Of a stretch of 64,000 nucleotides of DNA, positions 17,480 through 26,174 are shown one piece after another (within the stretch, counting starts at the first letter, position 1; each line of letters opens with the position of its first letter). The position numbers were made by a program, and so were the translations under genes. Source of the DNA: Candidatus Tectimicrobiota bacterium. Lineage in GTDB: Bacteria; Tectomicrobia; Entotheonellia; Entotheonellales; Entotheonellaceae. The DNA is taken from positions 83,935 to 147,934 of the forward strand of contig BPKO01000012.1 in assembly GCA_026005175.1 (NCBI GenBank), written 5' to 3'. Under the pieces are notes generated by a model. That model was not told the DNA's origin. It was given only the letters and a program-made list of their open reading frames with translations, and ran no database searches.

Positions 17480-18278
17480 GGCACGTTCCGCCTCGGATAA
17501 ATTCAAAGAGCACAATGGCTCCCCAGCGCCGCAGGCGGGAAACCCGCCCGCCGCAGGGACGGAAGAGCGCCTCGTCTTGCAAAGCCAGCGCGCCGACGCG
17601 GCTGCGGCGCAGCGCCAGTAATGACGCTTGCTCGGGATAAACGAGGGTGAAAATGTGCCACTTCTGCTCGCGCACCCGGCGCACGTCCACATACTCGGCC
17701 CGGTACCCGTGCAGGCGGCGCCAGAGCTGGCGCGCATGGGCGAGCTTGTAGCGAAAGCCCACGTCGAAGCGGCGAAAGTCTCGGATTCTGCTAGGGAAAA
17801 AATAAGGAAACTCCCGATAGTAGGCGAAGCGTTTGCCCCCTATGGGAAGTAGCTGTGCCACAATGGCGTGCTGCGGATGCTCCAGCCCCATGGGCAGCCA
17901 GACTTCCTCGCAGTCGGCAACGTAAGGCCACAGCCGCTCTGCCAAGGCCGCCAGGCTGGATAATCGATTCTGAGCGCAGAAAAGACGCACTGCCTCCTCA
18001 AGGCTACCCCGAAAAGACCACGGGATGCCGCGTAGCCGCAGGGCCACCGTCTCCACATGGGGGACGTACTGCGGCAGGGTCTGCGTGCGGTTGTGGCGGT
18101 TTTTGGCATCTTCGGCGACGGACACGATGCGAAAGCGCTGCTGCGGTCGCAGCAGCATCGTCCCACCAAGATTCACCCAGGCATCGTCGTAGTGAGGCTC
18201 AAGAATGGCAATCGGCCCACGCCCCGCCGGGGCTTCGGAGAGGTGCGCTCTGTGCGGGGCGCCGTTACTGTCCAGCAC
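17469..18278 (-). CDS. PIG-L/LmbE family N-deacetylase
   Basis: The 269-residue protein has the zinc-site motif PHYDDAWVNLGGTML near residue 28. This is a variant of the P-H-P-D-D signature of PIG-L/LmbE/MshB deacetylases, which remove N-acetyl groups from GlcNAc derivatives. Supporting parts are RFRIVSVAEDAKNRHN and EVWLPMGLEHPQHAIVAQL, the last holding the downstream His expected for the zinc site. It overlaps the flippase gene by 14 bases and the next GT4 gene by 11. It is the third deacetylase-type gene of the locus and the only one of this fold. The substrate is probably a lipid- or nucleotide-linked acetamido sugar. Confidence 0.83.
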   Translation of the reverse strand: MLDSNGAPHRAHLSEAPAGRGPIAILEPHYDDAWVNLGGTMLLRPQQRFRIVSVAEDAKNRHNRTQTLPQYVPHVETVALRLRGIPWSFRGSLEEAVRLFCAQNRLSSLAALAERLWPYVADCEEVWLPMGLEHPQHAIVAQLLPIGGKRFAYYREFPYFFPSRIRDFRRFDVGFRYKLAHARQLWRRLHGYRAEYVDVRRVREQKWHIFTLVYPEQASLLALRRSRVGALALQDEALFRPCGGRVSRLRRWGAIVLFEFIRGGTCRVF

Positions 18279-19764
18279 GGACCTCTTCCGCTTCCCGGTG
18301 CCGCCACACCCGCAACGTCGCCCAGCGGCACATCAGCTCCCAGGCCGGCGCGGGCAGCACGCCCAGCAGCTTGAGCACCGCCACGTAGAGCACGAAGTAA
18401 AGCAGACCGGTGCTGCCCAGAAACAGCAGTCGCGACAGCGGCAGCGACGCCAGCGGCACCAGCAGGAGCCCCAGGCCACAGGCCACCCACCACGGGGCGG
18501 CCAGCTGGCGCAGCGGCACCAGGTCGGACCACTTCACGCCCAGGACACGCTTGCTTTGCCACAGCATGAAGCCGGCGCCAGCAAGCTCGCCCAGCACCAT
18601 GGCCAAGGCCGGGCCGCCGAAGCCCAGCAGCCAGTGAAAGGCAACGCTTAGCACCACCGTGGCCCCCAGCGCCACCCAGGTGGCCAGCATGATCGGCCGC
18701 GTGTGGCCCACCCCCTGGAGGATGGCGCGGTACTGCACGATGCGAAACGGCAGCAGGCAGAGGTAAATGCGGAAAATGAGCGTGCTTTCGGCGTAAGCGG
18801 CGGTAAACAGGGCGGTGACGATCTGCTCGGCAAAGAGAAAGCTAAAGACAAAGAGGGGAAAGAACACCAGGGCCACCACGCGCGCTTTTTCTTGCCACAG
18901 GTAGATGATCCTGGCCGTGTCTCCGGCTTTGTGGGCAGCGGCGATTTTGGGAATGAGGAGTCCCCCCAGGGTGTAAGGCAGCACCCGCACCAGCGGCAGC
19001 TCGAAGGCGCCCCGGGCGTAGACGGCGAAGGTTTCCGGCACGTACAGCAGCGAGATGAGAAACTTGTCGGCGTACGAGCGCAGCACGCCGGTCAGCACCG
19101 ACAGCCCCAAAGGCGCGCTGTAGGCCACCTGCTGCCGCAGCACCGGCCAGTCAACGAGCCGCGGCCAGCCGCCTTCCAGACTCAGCAAGATGACGAACTC
19201 GGCAAGCAGCCGCAGGCCGTAGAGCCCGAGCATGGCCAGCAGCACGGCGTAAAGGCTCTGCGTGGCCACCAGGGCCGCCACCACCACGGCAAACTCGCTC
19301 ACCACCGTGGCCAAATTAAGCAAAGCCGCTCCCGTAATGCGCCCTAGGGCGATGAGGGTCTCTTCGGCACACTTGCTGGGCATGAGAAACAGAAAGTACA
19401 GGCACCAGATGCCGGCCACGGCGGGCAAGGCGTCGTTGTGAAACGCCGTACCCAGCGGCTGCCGCAAGAGGTACAGCCCGCCGGCGCCCAGCGCCCCCAG
19501 CAGGCACAGCACGGTGAAGACCTGCAAGGCCAGCTGCTTGCGCGCCTGCGGCGAGGCGGCGCGCGGGATGAAGTACGGCAGGCTCTGCGGAATGCCAATG
19601 GCCACCGTGTTGGAAACCAGCACGCTCAGCAGCATGATCTGGCGGAAGGTGCCGTAGTCGTGCTTGCTCAGGTAGCGCACCATGACCATGCCCATGGCGA
19701 TTTGGAGCACCGAGCCAAGCACCTGGGTGGCGGTGTAGAGCAGGGCTTTATCGGCAAAGCGCAC
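18265..19764 (-). CDS. Wzx-type polysaccharide flippase (oligosaccharide repeat-unit transporter)
   Basis: The 499-residue integral membrane protein has about 12-14 helices. It opens with FADKALLYTATQVLGSVL and VRYLSKHDYGTFRQIML, the usual start of the MOP/Wzx exporter superfamily. Later parts include LPYFIPRA, YADKFLISLLYVPETFAVYARGAFELP and LYLLRQPL. The expected role is to flip undecaprenyl-linked repeat units to the periplasm for the polymerase or ligase. It overlaps the preceding GT4 gene by 17 bases and the following deacetylase by 14. Confidence 0.9.
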   Translation of the reverse strand: MRFADKALLYTATQVLGSVLQIAMGMVMVRYLSKHDYGTFRQIMLLSVLVSNTVAIGIPQSLPYFIPRAASPQARKQLALQVFTVLCLLGALGAGGLYLLRQPLGTAFHNDALPAVAGIWCLYFLFLMPSKCAEETLIALGRITGAALLNLATVVSEFAVVVAALVATQSLYAVLLAMLGLYGLRLLAEFVILLSLEGGWPRLVDWPVLRQQVAYSAPLGLSVLTGVLRSYADKFLISLLYVPETFAVYARGAFELPLVRVLPYTLGGLLIPKIAAAHKAGDTARIIYLWQEKARVVALVFFPLFVFSFLFAEQIVTALFTAAYAESTLIFRIYLCLLPFRIVQYRAILQGVGHTRPIMLATWVALGATVVLSVAFHWLLGFGGPALAMVLGELAGAGFMLWQSKRVLGVKWSDLVPLRQLAAPWWVACGLGLLLVPLASLPLSRLLFLGSTGLLYFVLYVAVLKLLGVLPAPAWELMCRWATLRVWRHREAEEVRAGQ

Positions 19765-20929
19765 GGGAGACGCTCGCAGGGGAAGCGGCCAGCAGGCGGT
19801 CGTAAGCCTTCAGCAGGACCTCTTCGGCCTGCTGCCAGTTGTAAGTGCGACGTGCGGCAAGGTACGCCCGGTGCTGGTAGGCTGCCAGGCGCGTGCGGTC
19901 TTGCAGCCCGCGCAGCGCCTGGCGGACGCTGGCCGCGGTGACTTCCGGCAAGCACACGCCACACTGCTCTTCTGCCACGATGCGGGCGATTTCGCCTACG
20001 CGGCCGGTGAGCACGGCGCGGCCAGCGGCCAGCGCCTCGAAGAGCTTGTTGGGGGCGCTGTACTTGTTGTTGCCATAGTCGCCGCTGAGGCAGTAGTAAA
20101 CGACGTCGGCCGCTGCCGTGTAGCGCGGAATGAGGTGCGGCGCCACGTAGCCGAGAAAAGAAATATTGCGGCAGCCCTCTGCGGCTTGCCGCACGCGCTC
20201 TTCTAAGGTGCCCTTTCCGCCCAAGAGCAGGTGCACGGCCGGCTCGCTCTTAACCGCCGCGATGAGCTCGAAGAGGCCGCGGTCGGGCTCGAAAAAGCCA
20301 AGGTAAGCCACCACCAGGCGCTGCGGGTCGATGCCCAGGGCCTGGCGCGTCCGGGCTACCTCGGCCGGCGGCACCTGGAAGTCTTCGAGTGCCTTCCAGT
20401 TGCCCACCACGCAGGTGTGGCGGGCGCCGCGCCGCCGGTACTCCGCCTCCAGGAGGCGGCCCACGGTGATGAGCAAATCGACGCGCTTGACCAGCCAGCG
20501 TTCGCTCACCGCAATGATCTTCTTGATCAGGGGCGAGACGTTGGCGGCCAGCATCTCGTGATAGCTCTCGTGGGCATCGAAAATGACCGGCTTGCGGCGC
20601 CACTTGGCCAGCAGCCACCCCGGCGGCAGGGTATCGAAGTCGTGACAGTGCACCACGTCCCACGCCCGCTGCCGGGCGGTGCGCACCAGCTGGCGCCAGA
20701 AGCGCAGCAGGCAGGGCAGCTGGGAGGTGCCGCGGCCGTACGACGAGGCAATGGCCAGGCGCTCGACACGGATGCCGTCCACCGTCTCCACCCGCCGCGC
20801 CCGGCCGTGGCGGTCCCAGGCCAGAAGCGTGACTTCATAGCCGGCCTCGACCAGGGAGCGGGCCTCGCGGTGCACCCGCGGGTCGGGGTCAAAGCCGTTG
20901 GCCAGCAGCATCAAGACCCGCTTGGCCAT
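19748..20929 (-). CDS. GT4 glycosyltransferase
   Basis: This 393-residue GT-B protein begins RVLMLLANGFDPDPRVHREA, a start typical of the GT4 group that transfers N-acetylated sugars. Other motifs are DVVHCHDFDTLPPGWLLA, VIFDAHESYHEMLAAN, LVVAYLGFFEPDRGLFELI, HLLLGGKGTLEERV, NKYSAPNKLFEALAAGRAVL and a final YNWQQAEEVLL. The donor site keeps P-N-K-L-F-E-A-L. It lies directly before the flippase gene. The sugar is not predictable. Confidence 0.88.
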   Translation of the reverse strand: MAKRVLMLLANGFDPDPRVHREARSLVEAGYEVTLLAWDRHGRARRVETVDGIRVERLAIASSYGRGTSQLPCLLRFWRQLVRTARQRAWDVVHCHDFDTLPPGWLLAKWRRKPVIFDAHESYHEMLAANVSPLIKKIIAVSERWLVKRVDLLITVGRLLEAEYRRRGARHTCVVGNWKALEDFQVPPAEVARTRQALGIDPQRLVVAYLGFFEPDRGLFELIAAVKSEPAVHLLLGGKGTLEERVRQAAEGCRNISFLGYVAPHLIPRYTAAADVVYYCLSGDYGNNKYSAPNKLFEALAAGRAVLTGRVGEIARIVAEEQCGVCLPEVTAASVRQALRGLQDRTRLAAYQHRAYLAARRTYNWQQAEEVLLKAYDRLLAASPASVSRALCR

Positions 20930-20937
20930 AGCGTGCC

Positions 20938-22305
20938 TTATCCCTTATGCACCGCTTTGTAAGCCGTCTTGCACAGACGATAGGCCAGCGATTCGGGCGG
21001 GAAGCAGGTCCGCACGACATCGGCAGCGCGCCGCTGCAAGGTGGCATGGAGGAAGTGCACGGGGTTGCGGCGCCGGTATTCCCGAAAGTAAGCCTGCAAT
21101 TCTTCGTGGGTCTTGGCCAGCCCGTTGTCGGCATACTTGGCTACGTAAGGGGTGAAATCCTGGCGGAACTGTGGCACCTGCAGCTTGCCGTGCAGGGTGG
21201 TCTTCATGAAGTTGCCAATGAGCAAGTCGTCGAAGATCTCGTACTCGATGGCAGTCATGAAGGACTGCCGCGGGGCCTCGAAGGTAATGCCGCGCTGGTA
21301 GCGCCCGTCGGCCAGCTCCACCACCACCTCTTTGCCGCCGATGCGCACCCGGATGAAGTCGAGAAACGTCTGGAGGTGCTCGATTTGGCGAAAGTAGCGC
21401 TGGATTTTGGGGATATCTTCTTTTTCGAGCGGCTCGGCCCAGGAGTCCCCAAAGGCTTCCGGAGGATAGACCTGGTCTGGGCACGGCGGGGGGTTGAGCT
21501 CGGTGTACTGCTGCCGCAGGCAGTCGTAGCGGATAAACGCCGGCAACAGCTCTCCGGCAGCGGGATCAAAGCCAACGGGGTAATCGGCCAGGGTGGTCAC
21601 GTACTGGTTGGCCCAGACGCTGTCCTGGCGCTGGTAGTGGTGCAGTGAGCTAAACGGGATGGCAAAGCGCGTGCCGAAAAACCGCATCTTCTCGGCCAGG
21701 CTCTTGCCCACCGGAGCGCGCTTGGCGGCGCTGGGCAGAATGTAGTTGCCGTCTTCGTCGTAAAAGTTGATCATGTCGGCATCGCCAAAGCCGGTAAGCG
21801 ACAGCAAGAACGCCACGGGATATTTCTTGACCAGGCGGCGCACCGTCTGCCCCCAGCCGCGCGCCGCGTTGGCATCGTTAAGGTTGACGAGCAGCTGGCC
21901 GCCGATGTCGACGAGCAAGACGGCATCCTGGTTGTAATCGGCAATGCTCATGACGCGAATGCGCGGGGACACCTGGAACCAGGTTTTGTCTTTGAGCACC
22001 GTAACGCGGTAGCCTTCTCCCTGTAGGTAACGAAAGACGCGGCCGCCCACATGGTCGGGCAGCAGGATCTGGGTGTGGCGAAACAGCGGCAGCGACTCGG
22101 GATTGAGATGGTCGGGATGGGCGTGCGAAAACCAGACGTAAGGGCAGGCGCTGACCGCCTCGTACTGCTCGGGCGGGATCTCGTACGCCAGGCGCCAGCT
22201 GCCGAAGTAGGCGCTGCCCGCGATCCAGGGGTCGGTGGCCAGCACCGGCCCACGGTCATAACAGATGAGGGTGGCGTTGCCCACCGTGTCAAACCCCAAC
22301 TCCAT
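20938..22305 (-). CDS. MBL-fold metallo-hydrolase (UlaG/CMP-Neu5Ac-hydroxylase-like domain)
   Basis: The start is ATG 22305, sharing its A with the stop of the 2-epimerase gene (TGATG); this gives 455 residues. The metal-site motif is WFSHAHPDHLNPESL (H-x-H-x-D-H). LLVDIGGQLLVNLNDANA and FLLSLTGFGDADMINFYDED supply further putative ligands. The fold and the VNLNDAN segment resemble UlaG-type lactonases and the catalytic core of CMP-sialic-acid hydroxylase, although no Rieske centre is present. Its tight coupling to UDP-GlcNAc 2-epimerase suggests work on a sugar nucleotide or sugar intermediate. The reaction is unknown. Confidence 0.75.
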   Translation of the reverse strand: MELGFDTVGNATLICYDRGPVLATDPWIAGSAYFGSWRLAYEIPPEQYEAVSACPYVWFSHAHPDHLNPESLPLFRHTQILLPDHVGGRVFRYLQGEGYRVTVLKDKTWFQVSPRIRVMSIADYNQDAVLLVDIGGQLLVNLNDANAARGWGQTVRRLVKKYPVAFLLSLTGFGDADMINFYDEDGNYILPSAAKRAPVGKSLAEKMRFFGTRFAIPFSSLHHYQRQDSVWANQYVTTLADYPVGFDPAAGELLPAFIRYDCLRQQYTELNPPPCPDQVYPPEAFGDSWAEPLEKEDIPKIQRYFRQIEHLQTFLDFIRVRIGGKEVVVELADGRYQRGITFEAPRQSFMTAIEYEIFDDLLIGNFMKTTLHGKLQVPQFRQDFTPYVAKYADNGLAKTHEELQAYFREYRRRNPVHFLHATLQRRAADVVRTCFPPESLAYRLCKTAYKAVHKG

Positions 22306-23405
22306 CACGGCTCTCCTTCTGCAACCGCTCTCTCCCCCTCCCCTCCCCTGGCCAGCAAGGCGGCAATGGCGCGGCTGGCGGCGCCGCGCGGCCACGGCCA
22401 CGGCACCGCTGCCCCGGGGCGAGCAGCACGCACCGCCTCTACGATGCGCGCCACGTCCGTCCCTACCAGCACGTTCCAGCCTGTGTGCACCGTCTCCACC
22501 CACTCGGTCTCTTCGCGCAGGGTGACGCAGGGCACTTGCAGCCAGTAGGCTTCCTTTTGCACGCCACCCGAGTCGGTGAGAATCACCGCCGCGGCAGCTT
22601 CCAGGCGCAGCATGTCCAGGTACGGCAGGGGCGAAAGCAGGTGCAGGCGCGGCCCCGGGCGCCAGTCTAAAGCAGCCAGCTGCTGGCGGGTGCGCGGGTG
22701 GACGGGAAAGACCACCGGGTATCCCTCCTGTGCCAGGCGCTCCAGCGCTACCAGCAGTGCCTTAAGCCGCGCCGGCTGGTCGGTGTTTTCGGCCCGGTGC
22801 ACGGTGGCCACCAAGTAAGCGCGTGGCTCTAAGCCCAGCTGCTCGAGGATGGTAGAGCGGCGCTCGGCCACTTCCAGGTGGTCCCACAGGGCGTCGTACA
22901 TGACGTCGCCCACCAGGTGCACGCCGGCGGTGAGGCCTTCACGGGCCAGGTTGGCCACTGCCGTCTCGGTGGGACACAGCAGCAGGCAAGCCAGGTGATC
23001 GGTCAGCACGCGGTTGATTTCTTCGGGCATGGCGCGGTTGAAGCTGCGCAGGCCGGCTTCCACGTGGGCCACCGGCAGGTGCAGCTTGGCCGCGGCCAGC
23101 GCCCCGGCCAAGGTGGAGTTGGTGTCGCCGTAGACCAGCACCCAGTCGGGCCGCTCTGCCAGCAGCACCGCTTCGATGCGCTTGAGCATCTCGCCTGTCT
23201 GGTAGGCGTGCGACCCCGACCCCACCCCCAGGTGGTAGGCCGGAGGCGGCAGCTCTAGGTCGCGGAAGAAGACCTCACTCATGGCCGCGTCGTAGTGCTG
23301 GCCCGTGTGCACCAGCACCTCGCTGGCCACCGCCCGCAGGGCCCGCGACACCGGAGCGCACTTGATGAACTGGGGCCGTGCCCCGACGATGGAGACCACT
23401 TTCAC
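22305..23405 (-). CDS. UDP-N-acetylglucosamine 2-epimerase, non-hydrolysing type (WecB/WbpI-like)
   Basis: The start is GTG 23405, overlapping the upstream TGA as GTGA; this gives 366 residues. Signatures are VVSIVGARPQFIKCAP, HTGQHYD, VYGDTNSTLAGALAA, HVEAGLRSFNRAMPEEINR, ATVHRAENTD and LTDSGGVQKEAYWL. All belong to the WecB/WbpI family, which converts UDP-GlcNAc-type sugars to the manno epimer. Because it follows WbpE- and WbpB/WbpD-like genes, the WbpI role is the best guess: epimerising UDP-GlcNAc(3NAc)A to UDP-ManNAc(3NAc)A. A plain WecB role is possible. Confidence 0.92.
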   Translation of the reverse strand: MKVVSIVGARPQFIKCAPVSRALRAVASEVLVHTGQHYDAAMSEVFFRDLELPPPAYHLGVGSGSHAYQTGEMLKRIEAVLLAERPDWVLVYGDTNSTLAGALAAAKLHLPVAHVEAGLRSFNRAMPEEINRVLTDHLACLLLCPTETAVANLAREGLTAGVHLVGDVMYDALWDHLEVAERRSTILEQLGLEPRAYLVATVHRAENTDQPARLKALLVALERLAQEGYPVVFPVHPRTRQQLAALDWRPGPRLHLLSPLPYLDMLRLEAAAAVILTDSGGVQKEAYWLQVPCVTLREETEWVETVHTGWNVLVGTDVARIVEAVRAARPGAAVPWPWPRGAASRAIAALLARGGEGERAVAEGEP

Positions 23406-24541
23406 CGGCGGTAAAACTCCCGGATGGTGTCCACCACGTAGGCTTGCTGTTCGGCGCTCAGCGTGGGCCCCATGGGCAGGGCCAGCACTTCCTGGCTGGC
23501 GCGTTCGGCCACGGGGAAAGCGCCGGGCCCGTAGCCCAGGTCGCGGTAGCAAGGTTGCAGGTGCAGCGGCAGCGGGTAGTAAACTGCCGTCTCGATGCCG
23601 CGCTGGTGCAAAAAGGCGCGCAGCGCCTCGCGCTGCGGCACGGCAATGACGAACTGATGGTAGACGTGGTCGTACACCACGCCGCAGGCACGGTAGCGGG
23701 CGGTGGGCAGGCGCAGCCCCACCTGCTCCACCAGGCCACTGGCGGCAAACAACTTCTCGTAGGTCTGGGCGCAGGCGCGGCGCGCTGCGGTCCAGCGGTC
23801 CAGGTGGTGTAGCTTTACCAGCAAGGTGGCCGCCTGCAAGGTATCGAGGCGAAAGTTGCCGCCAATGGTCTGGTGGTAATACTTGGGCTGGCTGCCGTGG
23901 ACGCGCAGCAGGCGCACCCGCTCGGCCAGAGCGGCGTCCTGCGTCACCACCATGCCGCCGTCACCCAGGCCGCCCAGGTTCTTGCTGGGGAAAAACGACA
24001 GGCACCCCAGCGTTCCCATGCTGCCGGCGCGGCGGCCGTCGCTGTAAGCAGCGCCAATGGCCTGCGCCGCATCCTCGATCACCGCCAGGCCGTGGCGGGC
24101 GGCCACCGCCAGGATGGGCGCCATGTCGGCGCACTGCCCGTAGAGGTGCACGGGGATGATGGCCCGCGTGCGGGGGGTGATGGCCGCCTCCAGGTGTGCC
24201 GCATCCAGGGTATAAGTCTGCGGCTCGATGTCGACAAACACCGGCCGCGCCCCCAGGCGGCTGATGCTGCCGGCGGTGGCAAAGAAAGTAAACGGCGTGG
24301 TGATCACCTCATCGCCAGGGCCGATGTCCAGAGCCATGAGCGCCACCAGCAAGGCGTCGGTGCCCGAGGACACCCCGATGCCGTAGGCGGCCTGGCAGTA
24401 AGCCGCTACCTGCGCTTCCAGCTCGGCCACTTCCTCGCCCAGGATAAAGGCGCTGCGCTCGAGCACCCGCGCCATGGCGACCAGCAGCTCCTGCCGCAGC
24501 GGCGCGTGCTGCGCCGCCAAGTCGAGCAAGGGAACCCGCAT
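23402..24541 (-). CDS. DegT/DnrJ/EryC1 sugar aminotransferase (WbpE-like)
   Basis: The 379-residue PLP enzyme begins MRVPLLDLAAQHAPLRQEL. It keeps VSSGTDALLVALMALDIGPG (cofactor-phosphate region), VIEDAAQAIGAAY, and LSFFPSKNLGGLGDGGMV with the Schiff-base lysine. Near the end it has ETAVYYPLPLHLQPCY. The family transfers an amino group from glutamate to a keto-sugar nucleotide. The preceding gene is the WbpB-WbpD fusion and the next is the 2-epimerase, so the 3-amination step of UDP-2,3-diamino-uronic acid synthesis (WbpE) fits best. Confidence 0.92.
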   Translation of the reverse strand: MRVPLLDLAAQHAPLRQELLVAMARVLERSAFILGEEVAELEAQVAAYCQAAYGIGVSSGTDALLVALMALDIGPGDEVITTPFTFFATAGSISRLGARPVFVDIEPQTYTLDAAHLEAAITPRTRAIIPVHLYGQCADMAPILAVAARHGLAVIEDAAQAIGAAYSDGRRAGSMGTLGCLSFFPSKNLGGLGDGGMVVTQDAALAERVRLLRVHGSQPKYYHQTIGGNFRLDTLQAATLLVKLHHLDRWTAARRACAQTYEKLFAASGLVEQVGLRLPTARYRACGVVYDHVYHQFVIAVPQREALRAFLHQRGIETAVYYPLPLHLQPCYRDLGYGPGAFPVAERASQEVLALPMGPTLSAEQQAYVVDTIREFYRR

Positions 24542-24542
24542 C

Positions 24543-26125
24543 TCATTCCTCCCTCAGGGGATGAACCCCACTGGCCGTTTTGACGTAGCGCCGGCCGCAG
24601 CCACAGGTAGCCTGCTCGCCGCTCCAGTGGAGCTTCTCGCCACAAGCGCACACCCAGCCCCGCACGCGCGCCGGCGCCCCCACCACCAGGGCATAGGGGG
24701 GGACATCGCGCGTCACCACCGCCCCGGCAGCCACAAAGGCATACTCGCCGATGGTGACGCCGCACACCACGGTGCAGTTGGCCCCCAGCGAGGCACCGCG
24801 CTTGACGAGAGTAGGACGCAGCTGGTGCCGGCGCGGCACGGCGCTGCGCGGGTTAAGAACGTTGGTAAAGACCATCGAGGGACCGCAGAAGACCTCGTCT
24901 TCCAGAGTCACCCCTTCGTAAACCGAAACGTTGTTCTGAATCTTGACGCGATTGCCGATGGTCACGTTGGGGCCGATCACCACGTTCTGGCCGATATTGC
25001 ACTCCCGGCCCAGGCGCGAGCCGCGCAGGATATGCGACACGTGCCAGATCTTGGTGCCTTCGCCGATGACCACGTCCTCGTCGATAAAGGCCGAGGGATG
25101 GACAAAGTATGCCGCCGCTGGCGAGGGCAGGGCCGGCGGGCGCTGCTCCAAGGTCGCCTGGCACTGCTGCAGCACGGTGAGCACGCGCAGGCCCTCTTCG
25201 CCGTCGGTGCGCGGCTGCTGGCGGGTGCGCACGCAGGTAAGAAAGTGCTCGCATTCCAGGCGCAGCGGCTCGGCGTCGTCGACCGCCACCGGCTGCGCTT
25301 CAGCCCGCTGCGCCACCGGCACCTGCTGCTTCCAAGCAATGGTGTGAGGGTAAAGCACCAGCTTGGGGGTGGCGGTGTCGTTGAACACCGCCATCTGGCG
25401 GTCGCCGACCACCACCAGCTTTTGCTCTTTAAAGGGGTGGAGCCAGGAGACAAAGATGTGCGCCTTGACGCCGCTAGGAAAGGCGAGCAGCGATACGGTG
25501 ACATCGGCAATCTGCGGGTGCAGGTAGTTGCCGCCCTGGGCCCACACCGCCTCGGGCATCTCCCCCAGCAGGCCCAGAATCACCGAGACGTCGTGGGGGG
25601 CAAACGACCAGAGGCTGTTTTCTTCGCGCCGGATGCGCCCCAGGTTGAGGCGGTGGGCATAAATGTACTGGAGGCGGCCCAGGGCTCCGTCGTCGATGAG
25701 CGCTTTTAGCTTGAGGACGGCGGGGGTGGTACCACAGCAGATGGCCCACCATGAGCAGGCGCTGCTGCTGGCGGGCCAGGGCGACGAGTTCGCGGCCCTC
25801 GGCCAGCGACAGGCACAGCGGCTTTTCCACCAGCACGTCTTTGCCTGCCAGCAGCGCCTGGCGCACCAGCGCCGCGTGCGTCTCCGCCGGGGGTGGCAAT
25901 GGCCACTGCGGCCACCGTCTCATCCTGCAGGACGGCCTCGTACGCAGGGGTGGTCAGGCAGCCGGGGTAAGCCTTGCTCACGGCGCGCAGGCGCGCTTCA
26001 TCGCAGTCGCACACCAGGCGCAAGGCTCCCAGGGCGTGGAAATTGCGCACCAGATTCTGGCCCCAGAAGCCGGCACCGACCACTGCCACGCCGGGGGGCG
26101 CCTGGGGGGGCATCGGGCTGGGCAT
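24543..26125 (-). CDS. Fused Gfo/Idh/MocA dehydrogenase - hexapeptide N-acetyltransferase (WbpB-WbpD-like), two frame breaks
   Basis: The start is ATG 26125, nine bases after GGAGG. The N-terminal half is an NAD-binding dehydrogenase: [17 protein letters not shown], then [14 protein letters not shown] and [11 protein letters not shown]. The C-terminal half is a left-handed beta-helix acetyltransferase ([64 protein letters not shown]). The tail is a small zinc-ribbon (CACGEKL, CGCGRRY). As read, the dehydrogenase is broken twice, at G runs 25889-25893 and 25722-25726. Removing one base from each restores A-T-P-A-E-T-H and Y-H-P-A-V-L-K and gives 526 residues. WbpB oxidises C3 of UDP-GlcNAcA and WbpD acetylates the 3-amino product, so fusing both around the WbpE step is logical. 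Confidence 0.85.
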
Positions 26126-26174
26126 AACGGACGGCCTCCTCTGCAAGCGGTTCATACGCGGGACGGCACCGGAC

